This document shows positions 9,057 to 17,746 of a DNA stretch of 50,357 nt, piece by piece. The position numbers and the translations under genes are program-made. Origin of the DNA: Gammaproteobacteria bacterium (GTDB lineage: Bacteria; Pseudomonadota; Gammaproteobacteria; Pseudomonadales; Pseudohongiellaceae). The notes beneath the pieces were generated by a model. The model made no database searches. It was not told the DNA's origin and saw only the letters and a list, made by a program, of their open reading frames with translations. How positions within the stretch are numbered: the first letter of the stretch is position 1; the number at the start of each line of letters is the position of its first letter. Where the stretch lies: positions 1 through 50,357 of the forward strand of contig JAJFKE010000026.1 in NCBI GenBank assembly GCA_021773355.1. The letters are read 5' to 3'.

Positions 9057-9566
9057 ATGGCATTTAGAGACCAGCCTGATAAGAACGAAGAAGGCATGCA
9101 GGAAAAGCTGATCCAGGTTAACCGTGTAGCAAAGGTGGTTAAGGGTGGTCGCATTTTTGGTTTTACAGCGCTTACTGCGGTTGGCGATGGCAACGGTCGT
9201 ATAGGGTTTGGCCGCGGCAAGGCCCGTGAGGTTCCTTTGGCCATTCAAAAGGCTATGGAAGCAGCTCGACGCAACATGATTACGGTTAACTTGGATGGTC
9301 ATACCTTACAGTATCCAATCAAGGCCAAGCATGGAGCCTCCAAGATTTATATGCAGCCAGCCTCTGAAGGTACTGGGGTAATTGCCGGCGGTGCAATGCG
9401 CGCCATTTTGGAATTGGCAGGTGTACAGAACGTATTGGCTAAATGTTATGGCTCAACTAATCCGGTCAACGTAGTTAGAGCTACTTTCAATGGCCTTCGT
9501 GATATGCGTTCACCTGAAGATATCGCCATGAAGCGCGGTAAGTCAGTCGATGAGATAGTAGGTTAG
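9057..9566 (+). CDS. rpsE: 30S ribosomal protein S5
   Basis: A 169-residue S5. The N-terminal dsRBD-like domain contains [25 protein letters not shown] sequence (about residues 15-35) and [18 protein letters not shown]. The C-terminal domain ends with [14 protein letters not shown]5 contributes to decoding fidelity and the mRNA entry site. Confidence 0.97.
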   Translation: MAFRDQPDKNEEGMQEKLIQVNRVAKVVKGGRIFGFTALTAVGDGNGRIGFGRGKAREVPLAIQKAMEAARRNMITVNLDGHTLQYPIKAKHGASKIYMQPASEGTGVIAGGAMRAILELAGVQNVLAKCYGSTNPVNVVRATFNGLRDMRSPEDIAMKRGKSVDEIVG

Positions 9567-9570
9567 CAAA

Positions 9571-9750
9571 ATGGCGAAGAAGACAGTAAAAATTACATTA
9601 GTACGTAGCCCTATAGGCACATTACCTAAGCACAAATTGTGCTTGCGAGGCTTAGGATTACGTCGTATGAATCAATCCGTCGAACTGGAAGATACGCCTT
9701 CAGTACGCGGAATGATTAACAAAATTAGCTACATGGTCGCCGTAGACTAA
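9571..9750 (+). CDS. rpmD: 50S ribosomal protein L30
   Basis: A 59-residue gene lying in the gap between rpsE and rplO, found by reading the frame directly. The product starts [20 protein letters not shown], has [20 protein letters not shown] and ends [10 protein letters not shown], all L30 features. The length equals E. coli L30. It starts 4 nt after the rpsE stop with AGG upstream. Confidence 0.97.
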   Translation: MAKKTVKITLVRSPIGTLPKHKLCLRGLGLRRMNQSVELEDTPSVRGMINKISYMVAVD

Positions 9751-9760
9751 GGAAATCGTG

Positions 9761-10369
9761 ATGGAATTAAATACAATAGGCCCCGCTTCCGGCAGCCATA
9801 AAGCAAAGAAACGTGTGGGTCGTGGCATTGGTAGTGGCTCGGGCAAGACTAGTGGTAGTGGTCACAAAGGTCAGAAATCTCGTAGTGGCGGCACAGTTCG
9901 ACCAGGTTTCGAAGGCGGTCAAATGCCTCTGCAAATGCGTTTACCTAAATATGGTTTTAGTTCTCGTATAGGTCGTGTCTCAGCCGAAATTCGCACATCA
10001 GAATTGAATAAGGTTGATGCAGAGGTAATTACTATTGAAACGCTGCGCAAGGCCAACTTGATTACGGCCGGGATTAAACGAGCGAAGGTTATGTTGTCAG
10101 GTGATGTGACGAAAGCGGTGACTCTTCAGGGTATCGGTGTAACTAAAGGTGCGCGAGCCGCTATTGAAGCAGCCGGTGGCAAGATCATCGAAATAGAGAC
10201 TCCAGTTAAGGTTAAGAAGTTGGCCAAGAAAACTGACAAGAAGCCGTCCAGGGCGGCTGCCAAGACCTCGGCCAAGGTGGCTGCGAAGAAGTCAGCCAAG
10301 TCAGCAACGGAAGTTGAAACGCAGGCCGAAGATATAGCTTCAGCAGAAAATCCTGCTGCAGACAAATAG
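9761..10369 (+). CDS. rplO: 50S ribosomal protein L15 with a basic Ala/Lys C-terminal tail
   Basis: Residues 1 to about 145 are L15 ([55 protein letters not shown]). E. coli L15 ends there at 144 residues. Here about 57 more follow, first Lys/Ala-rich and histone-H1-like ([17 protein letters not shown], then further AK repeats), then acidic. The tail looks disordered. The ATG at 9761 is used rather than the adjacent in-frame GTG because the family starts M-x-LN. Confidence 0.96.
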   Translation: MELNTIGPASGSHKAKKRVGRGIGSGSGKTSGSGHKGQKSRSGGTVRPGFEGGQMPLQMRLPKYGFSSRIGRVSAEIRTSELNKVDAEVITIETLRKANLITAGIKRAKVMLSGDVTKAVTLQGIGVTKGARAAIEAAGGKIIEIETPVKVKKLAKKTDKKPSRAAAKTSAKVAAKKSAKSATEVETQAEDIASAENPAADK

Positions 10370-10399
10370 ACACTAAGAAGACTGGTAATAGATAAATAG

Positions 10400-11725
10400 A
10401 TGGCAACTAAACCAAACATTACACCAGAAAACATAGGCGCCGGGCTCGGTGAGCTGAAGGCACGTCTATTGTTCTTGTTGTTTGCTATCTTCGTTTACCG
10501 AATTGGCACGCACATACCTGTGCCTGGTATCGATCCCTTGCAGTTGGCATCTTTCTTCTCCGCACAGGAAGGTACGTTCACAGACATGATCAATATGTTC
10601 GGTGGTGGTGCTTTGGAAAGAATGAGCATCTTGGCATTGGGTATCATGCCTTATATTTCAGCCTCCATTATCATGCAGCTGCTGTCCGCGGTAAGTCCGC
10701 AATTGGATCAGTTAAAGAAAGAAGGCGAGTCAGGACGTCGTAAGATTTCTCAGTACACCCGTTATGGGGCCTTGGTTCTGGCAACGGTTCAGGGTACTGG
10801 GATGACCGTAGGTCTACTTGCGCCAATGGCCTATGCGCCTGGGATAGCGTTCAATCTGACTGCCATTGTTTCTCTGGTTACCGGCGCCATGTTTCTAATG
10901 TGGTTGGGTGAGCAGATTACTGAAAAAGGAATCGGTAACGGCATTTCAATGCTGATCTTCGCCGGTATTGTTGCAGGCTTTCCCGCAGCTATAGGCACGT
11001 CACTAACGCAAGCCTATGAAGGCCAGATTAATGGTGTATTGCTATTAGTTGTTGGCTTGATTGCGATTGGAGTTGTGGCTTGTATCGTTTACATCGAACG
11101 TGCGCAGCGCCGTATTACGGTGAACTACGCCAAGCGTCAGCAAGGCAGAAAGATGTACCAGGCCCAGGCCAGTCATCTTCCTCTTAAAATTAATATGGCC
11201 GGTGTTATTCCTGCAATTTTCGCAAGCAGCATATTATTGTTCCCTGCCTCTATCGCGAATTGGTTCGGACAGGCGGAAGGCTCTGAGTGGCTGCAGGAGC
11301 TGGCTTTTCTGATTGGCCCTGGACAACCGCTATACATAATTATTTTTAGTGCGATGATTATTTTCTTTTGCTTTTTCTACACGGCATTGGTGTTCAATCC
11401 TCGCGACGTGGCCGAGAATTTAAAGCGTTCGAGTGCATTTATTCCAGGGATTAGACCTGGTGAGCAAACAGCGAAGTATATCGATGGTGTAATAACCCGA
11501 TTGACTATGTTCGGTGCTGTCTACATCACTCTGGTTTGTTTGTTGCCGAATTTTATGCAAATGTTTGCCAACGTGCCCTTTAACTTGGGTGGTACAGCAC
11601 TATTGATATCGGTAGTGGTGACTATGGATTTTTGGTCACAGGTACAGTCGCATTTGATGTCCCATCAGTATGATTCCTTGATGAAGAAATCAAAACTTGG
11701 CAACTACGGGCGTACTGGTATTTAG
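10400..11725 (+). CDS. secY: Protein translocase subunit SecY
   Basis: A 441-residue membrane protein with the ten hydrophobic segments of SecY. Hallmarks are [13 protein letters not shown] near residue 36, the segment [20 protein letters not shown] (about 75-94) and [17 protein letters not shown], and the cytoplasmic loop [21 protein letters not shown] that contacts the ribosome and SecA. It is the pore of the SecYEG channel for protein export. Its place between rplO and rpmJ is standard. Confidence 0.98.
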   Translation: MATKPNITPENIGAGLGELKARLLFLLFAIFVYRIGTHIPVPGIDPLQLASFFSAQEGTFTDMINMFGGGALERMSILALGIMPYISASIIMQLLSAVSPQLDQLKKEGESGRRKISQYTRYGALVLATVQGTGMTVGLLAPMAYAPGIAFNLTAIVSLVTGAMFLMWLGEQITEKGIGNGISMLIFAGIVAGFPAAIGTSLTQAYEGQINGVLLLVVGLIAIGVVACIVYIERAQRRITVNYAKRQQGRKMYQAQASHLPLKINMAGVIPAIFASSILLFPASIANWFGQAEGSEWLQELAFLIGPGQPLYIIIFSAMIIFFCFFYTALVFNPRDVAENLKRSSAFIPGIRPGEQTAKYIDGVITRLTMFGAVYITLVCLLPNFMQMFANVPFNLGGTALLISVVVTMDFWSQVQSHLMSHQYDSLMKKSKLGNYGRTGI

Positions 11726-11776
11726 GATCTCGCGAAATGCGACGAGGTCCTGCTTGAGGAATGACGGAGAACGAAC

Positions 11777-11893
11777 ATGAAAGTTAGAGCATCTGTTAAG
11801 AAGATTTGCCGAAATTGCAAAGTAATTAAGCGTAACGGTTCTGTGCGAGTAATTTGCAAGGCTGAACCTAGACACAAACAACGTCAGGGTTAA
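11777..11893 (+). CDS. rpmJ: 50S ribosomal protein L36
   Basis: A 38-residue gene found by direct reading: [20 protein letters not shown], ending [12 protein letters not shown]. Cys11, Cys14, Cys27 and His33 form the zinc site of the zinc-binding L36 type. A CGGAGAA ribosome site precedes the ATG. The position between secY and rpsM is the gammaproteobacterial one. Confidence 0.97.
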   Translation: MKVRASVKKICRNCKVIKRNGSVRVICKAEPRHKQRQG

Positions 11894-11943
11894 TCCTACA
11901 GACTAATTTTGTAAGAACGAATAAAAGAGAACGGAGCACCTTT

Positions 11944-12300
11944 ATGGCACGTATTGCCGGAGTCAATATACCCGATAACAAGCATATCGTTATTTCATTG
12001 CGTTATGTTTATGGGATTGGTCCTACTACCGCTAGCGCGATTTGTGACAAGACTGGAATCACGCCTTCAACTAAGACTAGTGAGCTGAGCCCAGAGCAAT
12101 TGGACAGCATTCGTGCGGAAGTAGCCAACCGTACTACCGAGGGTGATCTAAGACGCGAAGTGTCTATGAATATTAAGCGACTTATGGATTTAGGTTGCAA
12201 CCGCGGCATACGTCATCGTCGCTCATTGCCAGTACGTGGGCAACGTACGAAAACAAATGCCAGAACCAGAAAAGGACCGCGCAAACCAATACGTAAGTAA
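11944..12300 (+). CDS. rpsM: 30S ribosomal protein S13
   Basis: A 118-residue S13, same length as E. coli. It starts [18 protein letters not shown], has [12 protein letters not shown] (helix-hairpin-helix) and ends [18 protein letters not shown], the basic tail that contacts tRNA. S13 lies in the 30S head and makes bridges to the 50S. The ribosome site is CGGAG. A palindromic repeat follows before rpsK. Confidence 0.98.
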   Translation: MARIAGVNIPDNKHIVISLRYVYGIGPTTASAICDKTGITPSTKTSELSPEQLDSIRAEVANRTTEGDLRREVSMNIKRLMDLGCNRGIRHRRSLPVRGQRTKTNARTRKGPRKPIRK

Positions 12301-12308
12301 TGCGAACA

Positions 12309-12381
12309 GGGGTCAGAGTAAAAATTCATTCACAGTTCAGTGATATCAGTGGATGAAATGATGACTTTTTACTCTGACCCC
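12309..12381. repeat. Palindromic repeat between rpsM and rpsK
   Basis: GGGGTCAGAGTAAAAA (12309-12324) and TTTTTACTCTGACCCC (12366-12381) form a perfect 16-bp inverted repeat. Pairing continues inside (TTCATTCAC with GTGGATGAA, 8 of 9). The whole 73 nt can fold into one hairpin. Ends of the type GGGGTCAGAGTAAA are, to my recollection, common in dispersed palindromes of environmental bacteria. No coding sequence lies inside. Confidence 0.85.
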
Positions 12382-12408
12382 AAATACAGAAGTTAGATGG
12401 AATAATTT

Positions 12409-12804
12409 ATGGCTAAGCCAGCAGACAAGTCTATTAAGAAAAAAACCCGTAACGCCGTCATCGATGGTATTGCTTTTATTCATGCATCTTTTAATAACAC
12501 GATCATTACGATTACTGATCGTCAGGGTAATGCATTGAGTTGGGCCACTGCCGGCGGCTCCGGATTCCGTGGCTCTAGAAAGAGCACACCTTTTGCAGCG
12601 CAGGTAGCAGCAGAGAAAGCCGGAAAAGCAGCTATCGAAATGTACGGATTACAGACCCTGGACGTGAAAGTGAACGGTCCTGGTCCTGGTCGTGAATCGG
12701 CAGTTAGGGCGCTTAATAATTGCGGCCTGCGCGTTGGAAATATTACCGACGTTACACCAATTCCACACAATGGTTGCAGACCACCCAAGAAACGACGCGT
12801 CTAA
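12409..12804 (+). CDS. rpsK: 30S ribosomal protein S11
   Basis: A 131-residue S11 with [38 protein letters not shown] and the C-terminal [19 protein letters not shown]11 forms part of the 30S platform near the E site. The gap from rpsM is widened to 108 nt by the palindromic repeat. Confidence 0.98.
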   Translation: MAKPADKSIKKKTRNAVIDGIAFIHASFNNTIITITDRQGNALSWATAGGSGFRGSRKSTPFAAQVAAEKAGKAAIEMYGLQTLDVKVNGPGPGRESAVRALNNCGLRVGNITDVTPIPHNGCRPPKKRRV

Positions 12805-12855
12805 ATAGAAAGTAAGCAGAAGCTCTTCTGATATAAAGAGCACAGGAGATAGACT

Positions 12856-13476
12856 ATGGCCCGTTATTTAGGCCCAAAATGTAAGTTGTCCCGCCGCGAA
12901 GGAACCGATCTGTTTCTGAAGAGTGGTGTTCGCCCGATCGACAGCAAATGTAAGGCGGATACAATTCCTGGCCAGCATGGTGCTCGTCGTGGTCGTTTAT
13001 CTGATTACGGTGTGCAGCTGCGTGAAAAGCAGAAAGTCAGAAGAACTTATGGTGTCCTGGAGAAGCAATTCCGCGGCTACTATAAGGAGGCAGCACGTAT
13101 AAAAGGTGCTACTGGCGAGAATTTGTTGCAGCTTTTGGAATGCCGCCTGGACAATGTCGTCTACCGCATGGGTTTTGGTTCAACTCGCGCCGAAGCACGT
13201 CAATTAGTGGCACACAAGTCCATCACAGTAAATGGGGAAGTGGTAAATATTGCTTCTTACCGTGTATCTGAAGGTGACTCTGTAGCTATTCGACAGAAAG
13301 CTAAAGAACAACTACGAATTAAATCAGCATTGGAATTAGCTTCGCAGCGTAATCCGATTGACTGGGTATCAGTAGATCAGAACAAACTTGAAGGGCAATT
13401 TACCCGCATGCCTGAGCGGGAAGATTTGCCTTCAGAGATCAACGAGAACCTAATCGTCGAGCTATATTCTAAGTAG
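12856..13476 (+). CDS. rpsD: 30S ribosomal protein S4
   Basis: The 206-residue length equals E. coli S4. It begins [18 protein letters not shown] and has the S4 RNA-binding domain [20 protein letters not shown] (about residues 95-114) followed by [13 protein letters not shown]4 is a primary assembly protein and, in E. coli, the alpha-operon translational repressor. A strong AGGAG site lies before the ATG. Confidence 0.98.
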   Translation: MARYLGPKCKLSRREGTDLFLKSGVRPIDSKCKADTIPGQHGARRGRLSDYGVQLREKQKVRRTYGVLEKQFRGYYKEAARIKGATGENLLQLLECRLDNVVYRMGFGSTRAEARQLVAHKSITVNGEVVNIASYRVSEGDSVAIRQKAKEQLRIKSALELASQRNPIDWVSVDQNKLEGQFTRMPEREDLPSEINENLIVELYSK

Positions 13477-13502
13477 TGACAATCACACAAAGGGTGGATT
13501 TC

Positions 13503-14501
13503 ATGCAAATTTCTTTATCAGACTTTTTAACACCGCAACTAATACAGGTTGATGAGTTCGATTCCTGTCATTCAAAAGTTGTACTTGAGCCGCTAGAGCG
13601 TGGCTTCGGACATACCTTGGGCAATGCATTAAGAAGAATACTGCTTTCTTCTATGCCTGGTACCGCGGTTGAAGAAGTCGAAATTGACGGCGTTGTACAC
13701 GAGTACAGCACTATAGAAGGTGTGCGAGAAGATGTTATCGAAATTCTTCTTAACCTAAAGGGAGTGGCTGTTGTTCTAAACAACAACGATGAAGCTGTTC
13801 TTACACTAAACAAGAAAGGATCTGGCACAGTTACAGCCGGTGATATTTCTCTTGATCACGATGTTGAAATCATTAACCCTGATCATGTTATCGCAAATCT
13901 TAATACAAATGGCGAACTGAACATGCGCCTTACAGTACGCAAAGGTCGAGGTTACTCTCCCGCAGACAGCCGCGCTTCTGAAGATGATGAAACTCGTAGC
14001 GTAGGAAAATTACTGTTAGATGCTTCTTATACTCCGGTTTTACGCGTGTCCTATTCGGTAGAGAATGCTCGTGTTGAACAGCGCACTGACCTTGATAAAT
14101 TGGTTATCGACTTAGAAACCAACGGTACTATCGACCCAGAAGAAGCTATTCGTCGAGCCGCAACTATTCTACAGCACCAGCTGGCAGTGTTCGTAGATTT
14201 GAAAAGTGAAATTGTTGCTGAGCCCGAAGTGCATGAAGACGAAATCGACCCGATTCTTCTTCGGCCGGTTGATGATTTGGAACTAACAGTACGCTCTGCA
14301 AATTGCCTGAAAGCAGAAGATATTTATTATATTGGCGATCTTATACAGCGCACAGAAGTAGAGCTGTTGAAGACTCCCAACTTGGGCAAGAAATCATTAA
14401 CAGAGATTAAAGATGTGTTGGCTACGCGTGGACTATCGCTTGGTTTACGTCTCGAAAATTGGCCACCATCCAGTCTCAAATCTGGTGAGCGAGCAGCTTA
14501 G
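13503..14501 (+). CDS. rpoA: RNA polymerase alpha subunit
   Basis: A 332-residue alpha subunit (E. coli 329). The N-terminal dimerisation domain has [20 protein letters not shown] (about residues 27-46); the C-terminal domain has [20 protein letters not shown] and [20 protein letters not shown], which bind UP-element DNA and activators. I place the start at the ATG at 13503 with GGGTGG upstream. An in-frame GTG at 13476 would overlap the rpsD stop and add nine untypical residues. Confidence 0.98.
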   Translation: MQISLSDFLTPQLIQVDEFDSCHSKVVLEPLERGFGHTLGNALRRILLSSMPGTAVEEVEIDGVVHEYSTIEGVREDVIEILLNLKGVAVVLNNNDEAVLTLNKKGSGTVTAGDISLDHDVEIINPDHVIANLNTNGELNMRLTVRKGRGYSPADSRASEDDETRSVGKLLLDASYTPVLRVSYSVENARVEQRTDLDKLVIDLETNGTIDPEEAIRRAATILQHQLAVFVDLKSEIVAEPEVHEDEIDPILLRPVDDLELTVRSANCLKAEDIYYIGDLIQRTEVELLKTPNLGKKSLTEIKDVLATRGLSLGLRLENWPPSSLKSGERAA

Positions 14502-14542
14502 TCAAGCAAGCCGATTAGAACCCTTATATAAGGTAAAGAGTT

Positions 14543-14950
14543 ATGCGTCATCGACAAAGCGGTCGCCAGCTAAATAGAAATAGTTCGCACCGATCAGCCA
14601 TGTTCCGAAATATGACTATTTCATTGGTCGAGCATGAGATTATCAAAACAACTTTGATCAAGGCCAAGGAGCTAAGGTCTGTTGCAGAGCCTTTAATTAC
14701 TCTGGCAAAGAATGACAGCGTGGCTAATCGCCGGCTAGCTTTCAATCGTACTCGCAGTAAAGCCACAGTGGGTAAGTTGTTTACAGAACTAGGGCCGCGT
14801 TATACAGACCGCCCTGGTGGTTATATTCGCATTTTAAAGTGTGGCGAACGCGCCGGGGACAGAGCCACAATGGCCTATGTGGAACTGGTCGATCGTCCCA
14901 AGGGCGATTCAGCGGAAGTGGAACCCGCGGTAGAAGCGACTGAGAATTAA
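14543..14950 (+). CDS. rplQ: 50S ribosomal protein L17
   Basis: A 135-residue L17 starting [20 protein letters not shown] with the central [19 protein letters not shown] and [20 protein letters not shown]. It carries a short acidic end ([13 protein letters not shown]) beyond the E. coli end at 127. L17 lies near the exit tunnel. It is the last gene of the cluster, followed by a terminator. Confidence 0.97.
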   Translation: MRHRQSGRQLNRNSSHRSAMFRNMTISLVEHEIIKTTLIKAKELRSVAEPLITLAKNDSVANRRLAFNRTRSKATVGKLFTELGPRYTDRPGGYIRILKCGERAGDRATMAYVELVDRPKGDSAEVEPAVEATEN

Positions 14951-14976
14951 GTAAATATCTTCTATTCGCATTAAGA

Positions 14977-15003
14977 AAAGCCGGGTTGTCCTCGGCTTTT
15001 TTA
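14977..15003 (+). terminator. Rho-independent terminator ending the ribosomal cluster
   Basis: AAAAGCCG (14977-14984) pairs with CGGCTTTT (14993-15000), with an added GG/CC pair around a TTGT loop and one bulged T. A run of six T residues closes it. Confidence 0.85.
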
Positions 15004-15125
15004 TTGGTACTCAATTAAAGCCATTGATTTAGGGGCAGTGTTCTAACGAAATTCTAGTAACGGCACGCTCTTATAGACCGTCGAATTTTGACTCCCTCAC
15101 CTTAGCTCTGTTAAGAGGTTTAACA

Positions 15126-16304
15126 ATGATCAGATCATTTCACCCCCCAGTTCGAACCTTAATGGGGCCCGGCCCATCGGATGTCAATCCACGTATACTT
15201 GAAGCGCTTTCGCGGCCCACGATAGGGCATCTCGATCCAGCATTTATCCAAATGATGGACGAGACCAAACTGTTACTGCAGCAGGCTTTTCTAACTAGCA
15301 ATGAGCTTACCATGCCTGTATCTGCACCAGGTTCAGCAGGTATGGAGACAGTATTCACAAATCTATTAGAGCGCGGTGATAGGGTTATCATTTGTCAGAA
15401 CGGCGTGTTCGGCGGCCGCATGAAGGAGAACGTAGAACGCTGTGGCGCTGAAGCGATTATGGTGGAAGATCTTTGGGGCAGTACTATCGATATTGATAAG
15501 GCGGAACAAGCTCTGAGAGACAATCCTGATGCAAAGGCACTGGCCTGTGTGCATGCTGAAACTTCAACTGGAGCGCGATCTGACGTTGGGGTTCTTTGTG
15601 GTCTCGCCGCCAAGTACGATTGCCTTTCAATTGTAGATGCAGTGACTTCTCTTGGTGGCATAGAACTTCAAGTCGATGAATGGGGAATTGACGCAATCTA
15701 CTCTGGAACTCAAAAATGCTTGTCCTGCGTGCCAGGCTTGTCACCGGTTTCATTTTCCGAACGTGCGGCAAAGGTAATCCGTGAACGAAAATCGAAGGTC
15801 CAGAGCTGGTTTTTGGATTTAAACCTGGTCATGGCTTATTGGGGAGGCGATGCCAAAAGATCCTACCACCACACCGCACCCGTGAATTCGCTGTACGCTT
15901 TACATGAGTCACTAGTAATTCTTCAGGAAGAGGGTCTGCAAAATGCATGGCATAGGCATGCACTTAATCATGACGCCTTTGTTGCCGGCATCGAAACGCT
16001 AGGATTGAAGTTTGTAGTAGACAAGGAATATCGCCTTCCGCAATTAAATGCAGTTTCTTTTCCAGACTCTATCGATGACGGCAGAGTTCGAACAGCCCTT
16101 CTGAATGACTATAGCCTGGAAATCGGTGCAGGCTTGGGTGCTTTGGCGGGTTCGGTTTGGCGCATAGGTCTTATGGGTTACGCCAGTAACAAAAAGAATG
16201 TACTGCTGTGCATTTCAGCGTTAGGAAACGTTCTGGCGGCTGAAGGTTTAGCTGTTGATGTCAGCAAGGCAGTGGCTGCGGCACAAGCAGTCTATGCTTC
16301 TTAG
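15126..16304 (+). CDS. Class V aminotransferase (alanine/serine-glyoxylate type)
   Basis: A 392-residue PLP enzyme of the alanine-glyoxylate / serine-pyruvate aminotransferase group. It has the N-terminal PGPSDVNPRILEALSRPTIGH, VSAPGSAGMETVFTNLLE (residues about 65-82), the cofactor aspartate in SIVDAVTSLGG (Asp171) and the probable Schiff-base lysine in SGTQKCLSCVPG (Lys197). It is expected to transfer an amino group from alanine or serine to glyoxylate in the cytoplasm; the exact substrate cannot be read from sequence. AGAGG lies 8 nt before the ATG. Its TAG stop is part of the TTAG that borders a miniature element. Confidence 0.88.
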   Translation: MIRSFHPPVRTLMGPGPSDVNPRILEALSRPTIGHLDPAFIQMMDETKLLLQQAFLTSNELTMPVSAPGSAGMETVFTNLLERGDRVIICQNGVFGGRMKENVERCGAEAIMVEDLWGSTIDIDKAEQALRDNPDAKALACVHAETSTGARSDVGVLCGLAAKYDCLSIVDAVTSLGGIELQVDEWGIDAIYSGTQKCLSCVPGLSPVSFSERAAKVIRERKSKVQSWFLDLNLVMAYWGGDAKRSYHHTAPVNSLYALHESLVILQEEGLQNAWHRHALNHDAFVAGIETLGLKFVVDKEYRLPQLNAVSFPDSIDDGRVRTALLNDYSLEIGAGLGALAGSVWRIGLMGYASNKKNVLLCISALGNVLAAEGLAVDVSKAVAAAQAVYAS

Positions 16305-16461
16305 GGACCCTCTGATTAACTCCAAACCAAATGCCCCGAAGGGCGCGGCCTGAAGCGCCCATCTTCGTCGTTGCCGTTGTTGCTAAGGGAGTGACCATTA
16401 GCGGCAAACGGCGTCTAGAATCTGTACGCTTCAGGTCACGCAAATTTGGAGTCCCTGGACC
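16305..16461. mobile_element. Degraded IS5-like miniature inverted-repeat element
   Basis: The left end GGACCCTCTGATTAACTC resembles the ends of the element at 24435. The right end read in reverse starts GGTCC and regains ACTCCAAA. Inside, CCTGAAGCG pairs with CGCTTCAGG, and GCCGTTGTTGCTAA pairs imperfectly with TTAGCGGCAAACGGC. The flanks are TTAG and CTAG, both of YTAR type but not identical. No transposase is encoded. It lies directly at the aminotransferase stop codon. Confidence 0.6.
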
Positions 16462-16550
16462 CTAGCGATATTTCGAGTAAGCTGCAGCGGCTACCAGCTG
16501 CTTAGCATCTCTTTCCCTGCCACGTATTTCGTGGATTAGGTTAATCCCGT

Positions 16551-17465
16551 ATGCAAGTCAAAGATGCTGTCTTCAAGGATTATCTGATATTAATACTGCT
16601 TTCCGCTATCTGGGGAGCCTCGTTCCTGTTTCTTCGTATTAGCTCTCCCGTGTTTGGTCCCTTCTTTTTGATTGAGATGAGAGTTTCCTCTGCATTGCTG
16701 GTGCTACTCCCTGTTTGTATTGCACTTGGCAAGCATCGCGAAGCGATAGCCAATTGGCGGCCGATATTTATTCTCAGCCTAAGTAATATGACGCTACCGT
16801 TTTGTCTGTTGGCCTTTGCAACATTAAGCATTGGCGCAGGTTTCGCCTCCATTTTAAATGCGACAGTCCCATTCTTTACGGCGCTGTTAGCCTTTATCTT
16901 TTGGCAACAGAAAATATCTTTAGTAGCGATCTTCGGCATGTTGATTGGCTTTATCGGTGTGGTTTTATTAGTGTTGGATTACTCAGGATTGGACGCAGCC
17001 GAAGCCAGTCTGCTTGCAATTGGCGCCGGACTGGCAGCGGCACTATTGTACGGTCTGGCGATAAATTTGATGGCCAGGAATCTGTCTGGAGTAAGCGGCC
17101 TGGCGGTAACCACCGGAAGTCTATTTTTCTCTTCTGTTTGTCTCATTCCCTTCGCCCTGTGGCAAATGCCGGAGCAAATGCCGACAGGAACAATATGGTT
17201 GAGTGTGCTAGCTCTTGGGATAATCTGCACCGGTTTCGCCTATATACTATTTTACCGACTGATTGCCCGCATCGGATCGCAACTCGCCGCCACTAATACC
17301 TTTCTCATTCCTTTATTCAGCTTATTCTGGGGGAATTTGTTTCTTGCTGAGGAAGTTACATTATTTATGCTATTCGCCTGTATGCTAGTGCTGCTGGGGG
17401 TTGGGCTAACCACAGGCAGCCTGACCAGATTGATCAACTTCTGTAGAGTTAAAATTTCGGGATAA
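16551..17465 (+). CDS. EamA (DMT-family) transporter
   Basis: A 304-residue inner-membrane protein with about ten hydrophobic segments in two similar halves, the layout of EamA/RhaT-type metabolite exporters. The first half has SAIWGASFLFLRIS (about residues 18-31), typical of the family, and the second has LAAALLYGLAINLMAR and IARIGSQLAATNTFLIPLFS. The substrate is not predictable. It stands alone between the miniature element and a 281-nt gap in which I see no gene. Confidence 0.85.
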   Translation: MQVKDAVFKDYLILILLSAIWGASFLFLRISSPVFGPFFLIEMRVSSALLVLLPVCIALGKHREAIANWRPIFILSLSNMTLPFCLLAFATLSIGAGFASILNATVPFFTALLAFIFWQQKISLVAIFGMLIGFIGVVLLVLDYSGLDAAEASLLAIGAGLAAALLYGLAINLMARNLSGVSGLAVTTGSLFFSSVCLIPFALWQMPEQMPTGTIWLSVLALGIICTGFAYILFYRLIARIGSQLAATNTFLIPLFSLFWGNLFLAEEVTLFMLFACMLVLLGVGLTTGSLTRLINFCRVKISG

Positions 17466-17746
17466 TGAGGCAATCCTGTGCTACTCGGAGGTGCTCACTC
17501 AAGCTTGTCAACAATAGCGGCTTTACAGCCCGGAAATCTTAAAAAATCCCAATATATCAATAAGATGTACAAATTGTGCAGGTTTCGAATACCTGCTAAA
17601 GTATTGTGCTTTGATTAACCCAGAAGTGTTTCCCTCTGGCATCAGTCTAGCCGGAATGAAGGATGCAGTCCTTCAATGCACTGATCATCAGGCCTTAACA
17701 GGTTCTTTTGCAGAAGTAGTCCAGATGCAGAAGCGCAGGAGTAGAT

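Noticed and set aside
13476..13502. Upstream GTG start for rpoA
   Set aside because: It overlaps the rpsD stop; the ATG at 13503 has a ribosome site and matches the family N-terminus.
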